Shown piece by piece: positions 33,345 to 41,752 of a stretch of 63,301 nt of DNA. A program made the translations under genes and the position numbers. Positions within the stretch are counted from its first letter, which is position 1; every line of letters starts with the position of its first letter. Source of the stretch: Amycolatopsis acididurans (lineage in GTDB: Bacteria; Actinomycetota; Actinomycetes; Mycobacteriales; Pseudonocardiaceae); contig NZ_JAAXLS010000037.1 of NCBI RefSeq assembly GCF_012328925.1, positions 1 through 63,301 of the forward strand, written 5' to 3'. The notes under the pieces were generated by a model that saw nothing but the letters and a program-made list of their open reading frames with translations, had not been told where the DNA came from and did not search any database.

Positions 33345-34991
33345 CTGACCGCAAGCAATTCCGACAACCGAACAGAAACCAACCCGGTGGCCCTGGAGCA
33401 CAGCGAGAGCGGCGTCCCGGACACCGACCCTTCGCACCCGCTACAGGCCGAGGCCGTCGTCGAGCCGGAAAACCCGACGTTCGCCGAGTTCGGCGTGCAC
33501 GAGGAGATCGTACGGGCCCTGCGCGAGGCCGGTATCGAGCGCACCTTCGCGATCCAGGCGCTGACCCTGCCGCTCGCGCTCAGCGGTGACGACGTCATCG
33601 GCCAGGCCCGCACCGGCATGGGCAAGACGCTCGGCTTCGGCGTCCCCGTGCTGCAGCGCATCACCACGCCGGGCGACGGGACGCCGCAGGCGCTGGTCGT
33701 GGTGCCCACCCGTGAGCTGTGCCTGCAGGTCGCGCACGACCTCACCGACGCGGGCAAGCACCTGGGCATCCGCACGCTGGCGATCTACGGCGGCCGCCCC
33801 TACGAGCAGCAGATCGACGCGCTGCGCAAGGGCGTCGACCTGGTCATCGGCACCCCCGGCCGCCTGCTGGACCTGGCCGAACAGCGGCACCTGGTGCTGG
33901 GCAAGGTCCGCGCGCTGGTGCTCGACGAGGCCGACGAGATGCTCGACCTCGGCTTCCTTCCCGACATCGAGCGCATTCTGGGCATGGTGCCCGACGAGCG
34001 CCAGACGATGCTGTTCTCGGCGACCATGCCGGGCCCGATCATCACGCTGGCCCGCACGTTCCTCAACCGGCCGACGCACATCCGCGCCGAGGAGAACGAC
34101 GCCGGCGCGGTGCACGAGCGCACCACCCAGTTCGTCTACCGCGCGCACTCGCTGGACAAGCCCGAGCTGGTCGCCCGCGTGCTGCAGGCCAAGGACCGCG
34201 GCCTGACGATGGTCTTCACGCGCACCAAGCGCACCGCGCAGAAGGTGGCCGACGACCTCGCCGAGCGCGGGTTCGCCGCCGCCGCGGTGCACGGTGACCT
34301 CGGTCAGGGTGCCCGTGAGCAGGCGCTGCGCGCGTTCCGCTCCGGCAAGATCGACGTGCTGGTCGCCACCGACGTCGCGGCGCGCGGCATCGACGTCGAC
34401 GACGTCACGCACGTGGTGAACTACCAAACGCCGGAGGACGAGAAGACCTACGTGCACCGCATCGGCCGCACCGGCCGCGCGGGCAAGACGGGCGTCGCGA
34501 TCACCCTCGTCGACTGGGACGAGGAGGCGCGCTGGAAGCTGATCTCCGACACGCTCGGCCTCGACATCCCGGAGCCGGTGGAGACGTACTCGACGTCCAA
34601 GCACCTGTTCTCCGACCTCGGCATCCCCGAGGACGCGACCGGCCGCCTGCCGCTGAGCAAGCGCACGCGGGCCGGACTGGCCGCCGAACCGGAGGAGAAG
34701 ATGGGCGGCCGCAAGCGCCGCACGTCGGATGCACCGGCGCGCGCCCGCAAGCGCCGCCGCACCCGTGGTGGCGCGGCAGCGGCGGAGGCGGTCGAGAATG
34801 CCGACGCCACGGCGAAGACCAAGGAGGGCGGCGACGAGGAGCGTCCGCGCCGGCGTCGTACGCGCGGCGGTGACACCACCGCGCCGTCGGCGGGCGACGG
34901 CGGAGACGCCGCCGAGCGCCCCACCCGGCGCAGGCGCCGCCGGCGGGTGAACTCCGCCAACACATCTGATACACCGGCTTCGGCAGACTGA
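33345..34991 (+). CDS. rhlE: DEAD-box RNA helicase, RhlE type
   Basis: RNA helicase for ribosome assembly or RNA turnover; about 548 aa. Motifs: Q-motif region FAIQALTLPL, motif I ARTGMGKT, PTREL, TPGRLLD, DEAD box LDEADEMLD, SATMPG, VATDVAARGID and HRIGRTGRAG. The C-terminal 110 residues are Arg/Lys-rich (KRRRTRGG, RRRRRRR), a likely RNA-binding tail. The start is uncertain: a CTG with GAGAGG 8 nt upstream is used; a GTG at 33315 lacks a Shine-Dalgarno, and GTG at 33387 is later. The earliest in-frame GTG (33243) lies within the conserved leader element and is unlikely. Confidence 0.92.
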   Translation: MTASNSDNRTETNPVALEHSESGVPDTDPSHPLQAEAVVEPENPTFAEFGVHEEIVRALREAGIERTFAIQALTLPLALSGDDVIGQARTGMGKTLGFGVPVLQRITTPGDGTPQALVVVPTRELCLQVAHDLTDAGKHLGIRTLAIYGGRPYEQQIDALRKGVDLVIGTPGRLLDLAEQRHLVLGKVRALVLDEADEMLDLGFLPDIERILGMVPDERQTMLFSATMPGPIITLARTFLNRPTHIRAEENDAGAVHERTTQFVYRAHSLDKPELVARVLQAKDRGLTMVFTRTKRTAQKVADDLAERGFAAAAVHGDLGQGAREQALRAFRSGKIDVLVATDVAARGIDVDDVTHVVNYQTPEDEKTYVHRIGRTGRAGKTGVAITLVDWDEEARWKLISDTLGLDIPEPVETYSTSKHLFSDLGIPEDATGRLPLSKRTRAGLAAEPEEKMGGRKRRTSDAPARARKRRRTRGGAAAAEAVENADATAKTKEGGDEERPRRRRTRGGDTTAPSAGDGGDAAERPTRRRRRRRVNSANTSDTPASAD

Positions 34992-35023
34992 GCACCACCA
35001 GCGCCGAAGAACCGGGAGTAGGA

Positions 35024-36424
35024 GTGACCGAGCCCGCCGAGGGACCGTCGCGCAACAGTGCCGAGGGGTCGGTACGAGGACGTCATCGCAGGCCCGACGA
35101 CGACTCCGAGGCCACCCAGATCATCGGCGTCGAGGACGTGCTGGCCGGTGGCGTTCCGGCGTCGTCGGGGCCGCCCCGGCACACCGCGGTTCGCGAGGAG
35201 CGCCGGTCGCCGTGGAATCGACGGCAGGACCGGGTGATCGCCGCACTGATCGCGGTCGTCGCGGTGGCGGCCGGTGTGGTGGTCTGGGCGGGCAGCGAGA
35301 GCCGCGCGACGGTGTCCGACACCGCGGCGCCCGGCCCGGCGCTGCCTTCCGCACCGAACGCGGTGCCGGCGACGCTGACCGAACTGTGGTCGGCCCCCAA
35401 CGGTGCGGAACCGGTGCCGGTCGCCGACGGCGTGACCACGGTGACGGCGTCCGGCGGCGAACTACTCGGCCGCGACCCGCTCACCGGCCAGGTCCGCTGG
35501 CGCTACTCCCGTGATCTCCAGCTGTGCACGGTCGGCACCGCGTGGTCGCGTGCCGTGGCCCTGTTCCGCAAGGACGGGGTCGACGGGCTGAGCGGCTGCA
35601 GCGAGGTCATCGCGCTGGACGCCGACACCGGGCACCGGATGGCGCAGCGCACGGGCAGCGCGGAACTGGGCACACGCCTGGTCACCGACAGCGCGTACGT
35701 GACCGCGTTCGGGCCCACACTGATCGACACCTGGCGCGACGATCTGGTGGAGACCGTCGAGTACGGCCAGGTTCCCGCGCTGGTCAACCCGGACAAGCAG
35801 CCGCGCGTCGGCTGCACCTACGGCTCGGTGGCCGCGGCGTCGAGCAAGGTCGCGGTCGTCGAGCGCTGCCCAGGCGATCCGGGCGACCGCATCACCGTTT
35901 ACCGCGCGGTGCCGAAGGATTCCGACCAGCCGCAGGTCTCGTTCAGCCAGATTCTGCCCGGCTACAAGGCACGCATGGTCGCCATGTCGGGTGACCACGT
36001 GGCGGTCGCGATGCCCGACCAGAAACTGCTCGTGCTCTACGGCCCCGAGGGCGACCAGATCGCCGCCTACCCGCTGGACCTGCCCGCGAGCGACCTCGCC
36101 GCGGACCCGGCCGGTGGCGCGCCGGTCACCAGCAGCACCGCGGCCAATGTGTACTGGTTCACCGGCTCCAAGATGATGGCGCTGTCCAGAGACGACCTCA
36201 CTCCGAAGTGGACACTCAGCTCCGCGCTCGGGCCCGGCGTCCTGTTCGACAACCAGCTCGTGGTGCCGATCCAGGGCGGGCTGGCGGTGCTCAACGAGCA
36301 GAACGGCGCCACGATCCGCACGATCGGCGTGGACCGGCACGGTTACACCGGGCCGGTGCGTCTGTCCACGATCGGGCCGGTGCTGCTGGAGCAGCGGGGC
36401 GACACCGTGACGGCGCTGAAGTGA
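35024..36424 (+). CDS. Rv3212-like membrane protein with beta-propeller domain
   Basis: A 466-aa protein: disordered cytoplasmic N-terminus of about 75 residues (DDDSEATQIIGVED), a transmembrane helix (VIAALIAVVAVAAGVVVWAG) and a secreted domain with PQQ-propeller-like repeats (ELLGRDPLTGQVRWRYS; VIALDADTGHRM; KMMALSRDDLTPKW; GLAVLNEQNGATIRTI). Cysteine pairs (LQLCTVG/GLSGCSEV; VGCTYG/VERCPGD) suggest disulfides outside the cell. It follows rhlE, as Rv3212 does in M. tuberculosis, and its stop overlaps the next gene (GTGA). Confidence 0.86.
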   Translation: MTEPAEGPSRNSAEGSVRGRHRRPDDDSEATQIIGVEDVLAGGVPASSGPPRHTAVREERRSPWNRRQDRVIAALIAVVAVAAGVVVWAGSESRATVSDTAAPGPALPSAPNAVPATLTELWSAPNGAEPVPVADGVTTVTASGGELLGRDPLTGQVRWRYSRDLQLCTVGTAWSRAVALFRKDGVDGLSGCSEVIALDADTGHRMAQRTGSAELGTRLVTDSAYVTAFGPTLIDTWRDDLVETVEYGQVPALVNPDKQPRVGCTYGSVAAASSKVAVVERCPGDPGDRITVYRAVPKDSDQPQVSFSQILPGYKARMVAMSGDHVAVAMPDQKLLVLYGPEGDQIAAYPLDLPASDLAADPAGGAPVTSSTAANVYWFTGSKMMALSRDDLTPKWTLSSALGPGVLFDNQLVVPIQGGLAVLNEQNGATIRTIGVDRHGYTGPVRLSTIGPVLLEQRGDTVTALK

Positions 36425-37257
36425 CCGCCCAGCTGCACCCGCACCGGGCCGAACGGGTCGAGCTGCCGGGACCGTACGGACCGATCGCCGCGTTGCGCAC
36501 CGCCGGGGACACGACGATCCTGCTGGTGCCTGGTTATACCGGGTCCAAAGAGGACTTCGCCCCGCTGCTCGACGGGTTCGCCGACGCCGGTTTCCGTGCC
36601 GTGGCCATCGATCTGCCGGGACAGTACGAATCGCCGGGGCCCGCGGACGAACAGGCGTACCTGCCGGCCGCGCTGGGCAAGGTCGTCGCGACGGTGGCCG
36701 AGTTCCTCGGCGGCGGCGTGATCCTGCTCGGGCATTCCTACGGCGGTCTGGTGGCGCGCGGCGCCGTGCTGGCCGGTGCACCGGTCGCGGGTCTGACCCT
36801 GATGGACAGCGGCCCCGCCGAACTGCCCGAGGGGCCGCGCAGGGAGGCGCTCAAGCAGGGCGAACCCTTGCTGCGCAAGGACGGCATCGAGGCCGCGTAC
36901 AGCGTGCGGGAGGCGATGAACGAACGCTTCCCGTCGTGGGCACAGGTCCCGGCGGAGCTGAAAGCCTTCTACCGCCGCCGTTTCGTCTCGTCGAGTCCCC
37001 ACGCGCTGCTGGGCATGGCGGACGGCCTGCGGAACGAGCCGGACCTGGTGGACTCCCTCGCCGAGACGCTGGCGGTCAGGACCCTGCCTTCGCTCGTGGT
37101 CACCGGAGAAGGCGACGACGCGTGGAGCGTGGAATCCCAGCGCGACATGGCCGACCGCCTCGGCGCGCGCTTCGAGACCGTCCCCGGCGCCGCCCACTCC
37201 CCGAACACCGAGAACCCGGCCGGGCTACTGGACGTGCTGATCTCCGCCTGGCGCTAG
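36421..37257 (+). CDS. Alpha/beta hydrolase
   Basis: A 278-aa hydrolase with VPGYTGSKEDFAPLLDG at the oxyanion position, nucleophile elbow LLGHSYGGLVARG (Ser in GHSYGG) and VVTGEGDDAWSVESQ plus VPGAAHSPN for acid and base. The GTG start overlaps the stop of the Rv3212-like gene, discarding a longer reading inside that gene. The substrate is unknown. Its stop overlaps the convergent membrane-protein gene by 4 bp. Confidence 0.88.
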   Translation: MTAQLHPHRAERVELPGPYGPIAALRTAGDTTILLVPGYTGSKEDFAPLLDGFADAGFRAVAIDLPGQYESPGPADEQAYLPAALGKVVATVAEFLGGGVILLGHSYGGLVARGAVLAGAPVAGLTLMDSGPAELPEGPRREALKQGEPLLRKDGIEAAYSVREAMNERFPSWAQVPAELKAFYRRRFVSSSPHALLGMADGLRNEPDLVDSLAETLAVRTLPSLVVTGEGDDAWSVESQRDMADRLGARFETVPGAAHSPNTENPAGLLDVLISAWR

Positions 37258-37592
37258 TCCCACCAGAACAGCCACAGCGCCACGACGACGGCGACGCACA
37301 CCACGACCCCGGCGGCCGCGGCGACCTTCCCCCGCTTCGTGTCGGCCACGCGTTGCGCGCCCAGCGCCAGGACGGCGGCGATGGGATGTCCGATCAGCGA
37401 GGCCAGGCCCGGCCCAGGCACCTGCCGGAAGGCGCAGACCAGCGCGGCTCCCAGCACGACGACCGCGAGCAGCGTCAGCCCCGCCGCCAGTGATCCGGTG
37501 AACCCGCGCCACAGGCGGCCGCCCCGCGATGGCTCGGCGGGGAGTTCGAGCTTGTCCGTCTCCGCTTCCGTCAAATCCGATCCCGATGTCAC
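37254..37592 (-). CDS. Small membrane protein (unknown)
   Basis: A 112-aa protein with a charged N-terminus (DLTEAETDKLELPAEPSR) and three hydrophobic segments (LAAGLTLLAVVVLGAALVCA; GHPIAAVLALGA; AAAAGVVVCVAVVVALWLFW). No family is recognised. The start GTG overlaps the stop of the nuclease gene upstream (GTGA), so it is translated with it; the longer in-frame reading lies within that gene. Confidence 0.75.
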   Translation of the reverse strand: MTSGSDLTEAETDKLELPAEPSRGGRLWRGFTGSLAAGLTLLAVVVLGAALVCAFRQVPGPGLASLIGHPIAAVLALGAQRVADTKRGKVAAAAGVVVCVAVVVALWLFWWD

Positions 37593-38449
37593 GGCGCCAG
37601 CAACTCCCAGGATTTGGCCGCCGGAGCGGCCTGCTGCCCTTCCGGACAGCTCGGGCGGAAATCGCACCACGCGCAGCGCGGGCCTACCTGCGCCGGGAAA
37701 AGCTCCCGCGCGTCACCGCCGTCGGCAAGACTATCCGTCGCGGCGCGCAGGTCCTCGGCCGTCTCCTCCGCGCGGGCGAGATGGCGGCGCAGGCTCGCGT
37801 CGGTGTGCTCGGCCGCGGCGATCGTGCCCGTGGGCAGGTGGTGCAGTTCGACGCGGTTGCACGGGCGTCGCAGGGTGCGCGCGGACGCGACGGCGTACAT
37901 GGCAAGCGCTTGCGAGGCACGGGCTTCGTACTCGTCGGGTGCGCGACGTCCGGTCTTGTAGTCGACGACCACCAGCTCGCCGTCCCGCTCGTCGATCCGG
38001 TCGGCGCGCCCCTCGATGATCATGGACGCGGGTTTGCCCGGTTCCGGGTTGACCGGCGCCGACACCCAGCGCTCCAGCCCGACCGGGGTGTCCGAAACGT
38101 CGTTGTGCTCCACGTACTCCATGACCCACGCCTTGGCGCGCTCGCGGTAGGCCGCGGCCTGCGCCGCGTCGGCGAACCCGCCGTCCTGCCACTGTTCCGA
38201 CAGCAACGCGGCGGCACGCACCGGAGTGCGGCGCTCCGGCGGAAGCTCGAACAACGCGCGCAACGCGTTGTGCACGACGGCACCCAGCGTGCTGTGTGCC
38301 CACGGCCCGGTGCGCGTCGGCGTCGGCCGGTCGAGATAGCTCATCCGGTACCGGCGCGGGCAGTCCGCGAACGTGGCCAGCCGGGCGGGACTGACCTTTG
38401 TCAGGCGCTTGGGCGCGACCGCGAACTCGAACCCCAGTTGTTCCACCAC
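37589..38449 (-). CDS. RecB-like Fe-S exonuclease (PD-(D/E)XK family)
   Basis: A 286-aa stand-alone nuclease of the Cas4/RecB C-terminal type. The acidic core is GRADRIDERDGELVVVDYKTGR (D of GRADRI, DYK). Four cluster cysteines are placed as in Fe-S nucleases: one in TFADCPRRYRMSYL near the N-terminus and three in CAWCDFRPSC at the C-terminus. No helicase domain is present. It resembles actinobacterial single-domain RecB-family exonucleases (Rv2119-like, recalled). There is no CRISPR system around it, so a repair role is more likely than Cas4 function. Confidence 0.87.
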   Translation of the reverse strand: MVEQLGFEFAVAPKRLTKVSPARLATFADCPRRYRMSYLDRPTPTRTGPWAHSTLGAVVHNALRALFELPPERRTPVRAAALLSEQWQDGGFADAAQAAAYRERAKAWVMEYVEHNDVSDTPVGLERWVSAPVNPEPGKPASMIIEGRADRIDERDGELVVVDYKTGRRAPDEYEARASQALAMYAVASARTLRRPCNRVELHHLPTGTIAAAEHTDASLRRHLARAEETAEDLRAATDSLADGGDARELFPAQVGPRCAWCDFRPSCPEGQQAAPAAKSWELLAP

Positions 38450-38462
38450 GCCCCCACCGTAC

Positions 38463-39092
38463 TCAGCCGCCTGCGATGAACCCGCGCACGGAGTTGGCAA
38501 CGAGTTCGACGGCGATCGCGGCCAGCAGCAGACCCGCGATCTTGGCGAGCAGCGTGATACCGCTTTCCCTGATCAGGCGGATGACCACGCCCGAGTAGCG
38601 CATGCACAGGTAGATGACCAGGTGCACGACGATGATCGCGACCGCGAGCGCGACGTAGGCGCCCAGCTGCCCGGCCGCCTCGCGCACGAACACGATCGTC
38701 GCGGCGATCGCACCGGGACCGGCGAGCAGGGGCGTGCCGAGCGGTACGAGCGCGACGTTGACGTCCTCGACCACTTCGGGCTCACTGCTGCCGCCGCGGC
38801 CGGTGAGCAGGTCGAGCGCGATCAGCAGCAGAAGCAGACCGCCCGCCCCTTGCAGTGCGGGAATGCCGATGCCGAGGTAAGCGAGGATGGCCTGCCCCGC
38901 GACCGCGAACAGCGAGATGACCAGCAGCGAGACCAGCGTGGCCTGACGCGCGGCGCGGGCCCGCGCCGCGAGCGGTTTGCGGCCGACGAGACTGAGGAAA
39001 ACCGGCACGGTGCCCGGCGGATCCATGATCACGACGAGCGTGATCGTGGCCTCCAGGAAGACGGTCGTGTCGAAGTAGCCGGCGAGGGCCAA
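38463..39092 (-). CDS. MarC family integral membrane protein
   Basis: A 209-aa protein with six hydrophobic segments and MarC-family marks: LVVIMDPPGTVPVFLSL in the first third and VPLGTPLLAGPGAIAATIVF in the second half. MarC proteins are of unknown function despite the old antibiotic-resistance name. It lies 4 bp after the PHP gene in the same direction. Confidence 0.88.
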   Translation of the reverse strand: MALAGYFDTTVFLEATITLVVIMDPPGTVPVFLSLVGRKPLAARARAARQATLVSLLVISLFAVAGQAILAYLGIGIPALQGAGGLLLLLIALDLLTGRGGSSEPEVVEDVNVALVPLGTPLLAGPGAIAATIVFVREAAGQLGAYVALAVAIIVVHLVIYLCMRYSGVVIRLIRESGITLLAKIAGLLLAAIAVELVANSVRGFIAGG

Positions 39093-39096
39093 GGCG

Positions 39097-39966
39097 TCAG
39101 CCCACCGCGACCTGTGCGCCGGAGGCCTTCGCCATCAGCGCCTCGAGCTGTTCCGGGTCGGTGTTCTCGGCGCCGATCGGGATGGTCTTGTTGGTGCCGT
39201 GGTAGTCGCTGGACCCGGTCTGGATGAGGTTCAGCTCGCGGGCCAGCCCCCGCAGTTCCTCGCGGGTTTCCTCATCGTGGTTGGGGTGATCGACCTCGAC
39301 GCCGGTGAGACCGCGCTCGGCGAGTGCGGCGATCGTGTCGGCGGAGACGATGCGGCCGCGGCTGCGCGCGAACGGATGCGCGAACACGGTGACGCCCCCG
39401 GCCGCGGCGATCATGTCGATCGCGTCCTCGACGGGCGTGTCCTGGCGGGGAATGTAGTAGCCGCGACCGTTGCCGAGGTACTCGGCGAACGCCTGGTCGA
39501 CGGAGGCGACGAGGCCGGCGCGGACCAGCGCCTGCGCGAGGTGCGGGCGGCCTGCCGGGGAGTCGGCGGGCAGCAGGCCCATGATCTCGTCGGGGTCGAC
39601 GGGCAGTCCGTCCTCGGACATGCGCTTGGCCATCGCGCGCAGGCGGGTGCGGCGTTCGATGCGCAGTCGCTGCTGTTCGGTGACGATCGCCGGGGAGGTC
39701 GGGTCGAACAGGTAGGCCAGCAGGTGCACGCTGATGCCGTAACCGCCGTCGTGGTCGCTCACACAGGACAGTTCGGCGCCGGGCACGAGCGTCAGGCCCG
39801 GGGGCAGGGCGTCGGTGGCCTCGGCCCAGCCTGCCGTGGTGTCGTGATCGGTGAGCGCGACGACGTCGAGGCCCGCGCGGGCCGCGGCTCGCACGAGCTC
39901 CGCCGGGGTGTCGGTGCCGTCGGACACCGTGGAATGGGTGTGCAGATCGATGCGCATCAGACCCAT
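39097..39966 (-). CDS. PHP-domain phosphoesterase (RNase AM/YciV-like)
   Basis: A 289-aa metal-dependent phosphoesterase. The start MGLMRIDLHTHSTVSDG carries the HxH metal motif, followed by ALTDHDTT, GAELSC, VFAHPFARSRG and SSDYHGTNK, giving the PHP metal ligands in order. This set matches the YciV/Trph type, which acts on RNA 5' ends or nucleoside 3',5'-bisphosphates. An internal Met three codons on is an alternative start. It begins the unit with marC. Confidence 0.88.
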   Translation of the reverse strand: MGLMRIDLHTHSTVSDGTDTPAELVRAAARAGLDVVALTDHDTTAGWAEATDALPPGLTLVPGAELSCVSDHDGGYGISVHLLAYLFDPTSPAIVTEQQRLRIERRTRLRAMAKRMSEDGLPVDPDEIMGLLPADSPAGRPHLAQALVRAGLVASVDQAFAEYLGNGRGYYIPRQDTPVEDAIDMIAAAGGVTVFAHPFARSRGRIVSADTIAALAERGLTGVEVDHPNHDEETREELRGLARELNLIQTGSSDYHGTNKTIPIGAENTDPEQLEALMAKASGAQVAVG

Positions 39967-39989
39967 TCTGTCTTACGCGGTTTTGACGG

Positions 39990-40550
39990 CTATCCGACCA
40001 TCTTCTTGCCGCGGGCCAGCCGCTGGGCCTTGATCATGGAGAAGCGCTCGCTCTGCTTCTGCTTGTCGCCGAAGACGAGCTCGGAGATCGTGTCGTAGAA
40101 CTCTTCGGGGCGCGGGAGGTAGTCGATGCGGTTGAGGGCCTGGATCTGCCCCGCGGATTCGACGATCACCGTGCCGTAGCCGAGCATGCGGCCCCACGCC
40201 GTGCGTTCGTAGGTGAGGTCGGTGACCTTGCTGATCGGCATCATGGCGACCTTGGTGGTGAACACCCCGCTGGTGAGCACGAACCGCTTGTCGGTGACGA
40301 CGAGGCGCTCGACCCACCACTCCATGACCTTGAACGCGAAGACGAGCACCACCAGCAGGGCGGCGTACCAGAGAATGTTCTGGACGACGTACAACGACGG
40401 CGGCAGCAGGTAGGACACCATCACGCAGATCGCGAGGAGCGCGATCGCCTCGAAGGTGTCCCACGCCAGCACCGCCCAGTGCCTGCGGACCCGAACGACT
40501 CGCCGCTCGGTGTCGAGCAGGTACTCGTCGGGATCGCGGGGGGCGAACAT
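39990..40550 (-). CDS. PH-domain membrane protein (YdbS/bPH2 type)
   Basis: A 186-aa protein. The N-terminus (PDEYLLDTERRVVRVRRHW) leads into two membrane segments (LLAICVMVSYLLPPSLYVV; LWYAALLVVLVFAFKV), then a bacterial PH-like domain (EWWVERLVVTDKRFVLTSGVF, MPISKVTDLTYERT, GTVIVESAGQ). Function unknown; such proteins often affect envelope stress. It is separated by 23 bp from the PHP gene and could share its promoter. Confidence 0.85.
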   Translation of the reverse strand: MFAPRDPDEYLLDTERRVVRVRRHWAVLAWDTFEAIALLAICVMVSYLLPPSLYVVQNILWYAALLVVLVFAFKVMEWWVERLVVTDKRFVLTSGVFTTKVAMMPISKVTDLTYERTAWGRMLGYGTVIVESAGQIQALNRIDYLPRPEEFYDTISELVFGDKQKQSERFSMIKAQRLARGKKMVG

Positions 40551-40568
40551 TGGCCAGGCCTTTCGCCG

Positions 40569-40763
40569 CTATTTGCTGAACACGTTGCTTACGAAGGTGA
40601 TCACCGCTTCGGCCGAACTCCGCAGGAAGCTGAGGATGTTGCCGACCAGGTTCGCCGCGTTACCCGGCTGGGCGATCACGAAGAACAAGACCAACGCGAT
40701 CGCCACCAGCCCGGCAATTTTCTTCGCGTTCACTACGATCAATCCCGTCTCTTGCTCCGGCAT
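40569..40763 (-). CDS. Small single-pass membrane protein (unknown)
   Basis: About 64 aa with one transmembrane helix (IAGLVAIALVLFFVIAQPG) and an amphipathic tail (LVGNILSFLRSSAEAVITFV). Similar small proteins occur in many actinomycetes without known role. The start could also be a GTG ten codons later (VNAKKIAG) or a Met twelve codons earlier. It lies 18 bp upstream of the PH-domain gene, same strand. Confidence 0.62.
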   Translation of the reverse strand: MPEQETGLIVVNAKKIAGLVAIALVLFFVIAQPGNAANLVGNILSFLRSSAEAVITFVSNVFSK

Positions 40764-40903
40764 CGGTCTAGCAAGCTCACCAGTAACGTTGTACCGCACT
40801 GAGCCAGGGTGCGGGAGGAAAGTCCCGCGCTTGGGTCAGTGTCCGTTCTGGATCGTACCGCATGACTACTCTCCGTGTACATATCGTGTGGCCGGTCCTG
40901 GGT

Positions 40904-40909
40904 TAATGT
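40904..40909 (+). promoter_or_regulatory. -10 element of a leaderless NUDIX transcript
   Basis: TAATGT ends 6 nt before the ATG at 40916 and there is no Shine-Dalgarno, fitting a leaderless mRNA. Confidence 0.5.
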
Positions 40910-40915
40910 CGGCAC

Positions 40916-41317
40916 ATGCGGTCGCGAGAGCACAACCCGGTTCGATGTGTGGGCGCGATCACGCACGACGAGCGCGGCAGGCTCCTGGTGATCCAGCGGG
41001 GGCACGATCCCGGCCGCGGCCTGTGGTCGCTGCCCGGCGGGCGGGTGGAACCGGGTGAAACGGACACACAGGCAGTGATCCGCGAGATGCGCGAGGAAAC
41101 CGGCCTGGACGTCCGGCCGATTCGCCTGGCCGGAATGGTCGTGCGGGGCAGGTACGAGATCTACGACTTCGTGTGCGAGGTCGCCGGCGGCACCCTCCGG
41201 GCGGGCGACGATGCGGCGGACGCGCGCTGGGTGGACGCCGAGGCGTTCGACACACTGGCCCTGACCGACGGCCTGGCGGAGACGCTCCGTGACTGGAACA
41301 GCCTCCCCCGCTGCTAA
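40916..41317 (+). CDS. NUDIX hydrolase
   Basis: A 133-aa single-domain NUDIX pyrophosphatase. The Nudix box is complete: G in SLPGGRVEPGE followed by AVIREMREETG, giving Gx5Ex7REMxEExG spacing. The N-terminus (NPVRCVGAITHDERGRLLVI) and the end (ADARWVDAEAFDTLAL) resemble the MutT-like ADP-ribose/nucleotide group; the substrate is not evident. A tandem array of 22-bp repeats starts 14 nt after its stop codon. Confidence 0.9.
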   Translation: MRSREHNPVRCVGAITHDERGRLLVIQRGHDPGRGLWSLPGGRVEPGETDTQAVIREMREETGLDVRPIRLAGMVVRGRYEIYDFVCEVAGGTLRAGDDAADARWVDAEAFDTLALTDGLAETLRDWNSLPRC

Positions 41318-41331
41318 CCCACCCCCGCCGC

Positions 41332-41594
41332 GAGTCGAGCGTTCCCGGCGCCCGAGTCCAGCGTTCCGAGCGCCCGAGTCGAGACTTCCCGGCGCGCGAG
41401 CCGGACCTTCCCGGTGCCCGAGTCGGGCCTTCCGGGTGCGCGAGTCCAGGCCTCCCCGCGCGCGAGTCCAGACTTCCCGGCGCGCGAGTCGAGCGTTCCC
41501 GATGCGCGAGCCGGGCATTCCGAGTGCGCGAGTTCAGACTTTCCCGTGTCCAAGGCCAGGCCCCCGACGCGTGAGTCGGGGGAGCCCCGACGCG
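41332..41594 (+). repeat. 22-bp tandem repeat array, sense to the NUDIX gene
   Basis: Twelve units recur at 22-bp steps: GAG at 41332, 41354, 41376, 41398, 41420, 41442, 41464, 41486, 41508, 41530, then two degenerate units near 41552 and 41573. A consensus is GAGTCSAGVNTTCCCGGYGC plus two more bases; the two bases before TTCC vary most. Reading frames across it give Arg/Ser-rich nonsense and are not genes. There are no unique spacers, so it is not CRISPR. Confidence 0.93.
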
Positions 41595-41608
41595 CGCAGG
41601 CAAGCTTG

Positions 41609-41724
41609 GACTCGCGCCCGGCTCGGGCAGGAAGGCCGAACGCAGGGAAACCTGAACTCGTGCACGGAGAAAGCCCGACTCGGGCGCCGGGAACGCTCAA
41701 CTCGCGGCTGGGAATGCTCAACTC
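41609..41724 (-). repeat. Inverted copies of the 22-bp repeat, sense to the acyl-CoA synthetase gene
   Basis: The same unit appears in reverse orientation with GACTC/AACTC anchors at 41609, 41655, 41677, 41699 and 41720, spaced 21 to 23 bp or multiples. It starts 28 nt after the stop codon of the minus-strand acyl-CoA synthetase gene and faces the plus-strand array, so the two arms can pair as a long imperfect hairpin. Confidence 0.88.
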
Positions 41725-41752
41725 GCGACTGGGCGTTCTGGGCGGACCTCCG

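Noticed and set aside
37589..38449. Cas4 nuclease of a CRISPR system
   Set aside because: Fold and cysteines fit, but no cas genes or repeats occur and its operon partner is a membrane protein; a stand-alone RecB-like exonuclease is the simpler call.
40800..40840. RNase P RNA-like GAGGAAAGTCC
   Set aside because: Only this short piece of the conserved region is present in a 150-bp gap; the several hundred bases of an RNase P RNA do not fit. It is part of a simple GCGGGA/TCCCGC hairpin.
41332..41724. CRISPR array
   Set aside because: The 22-bp units are directly adjacent with no spacers, are degenerate, occur in both orientations and no cas genes are nearby.
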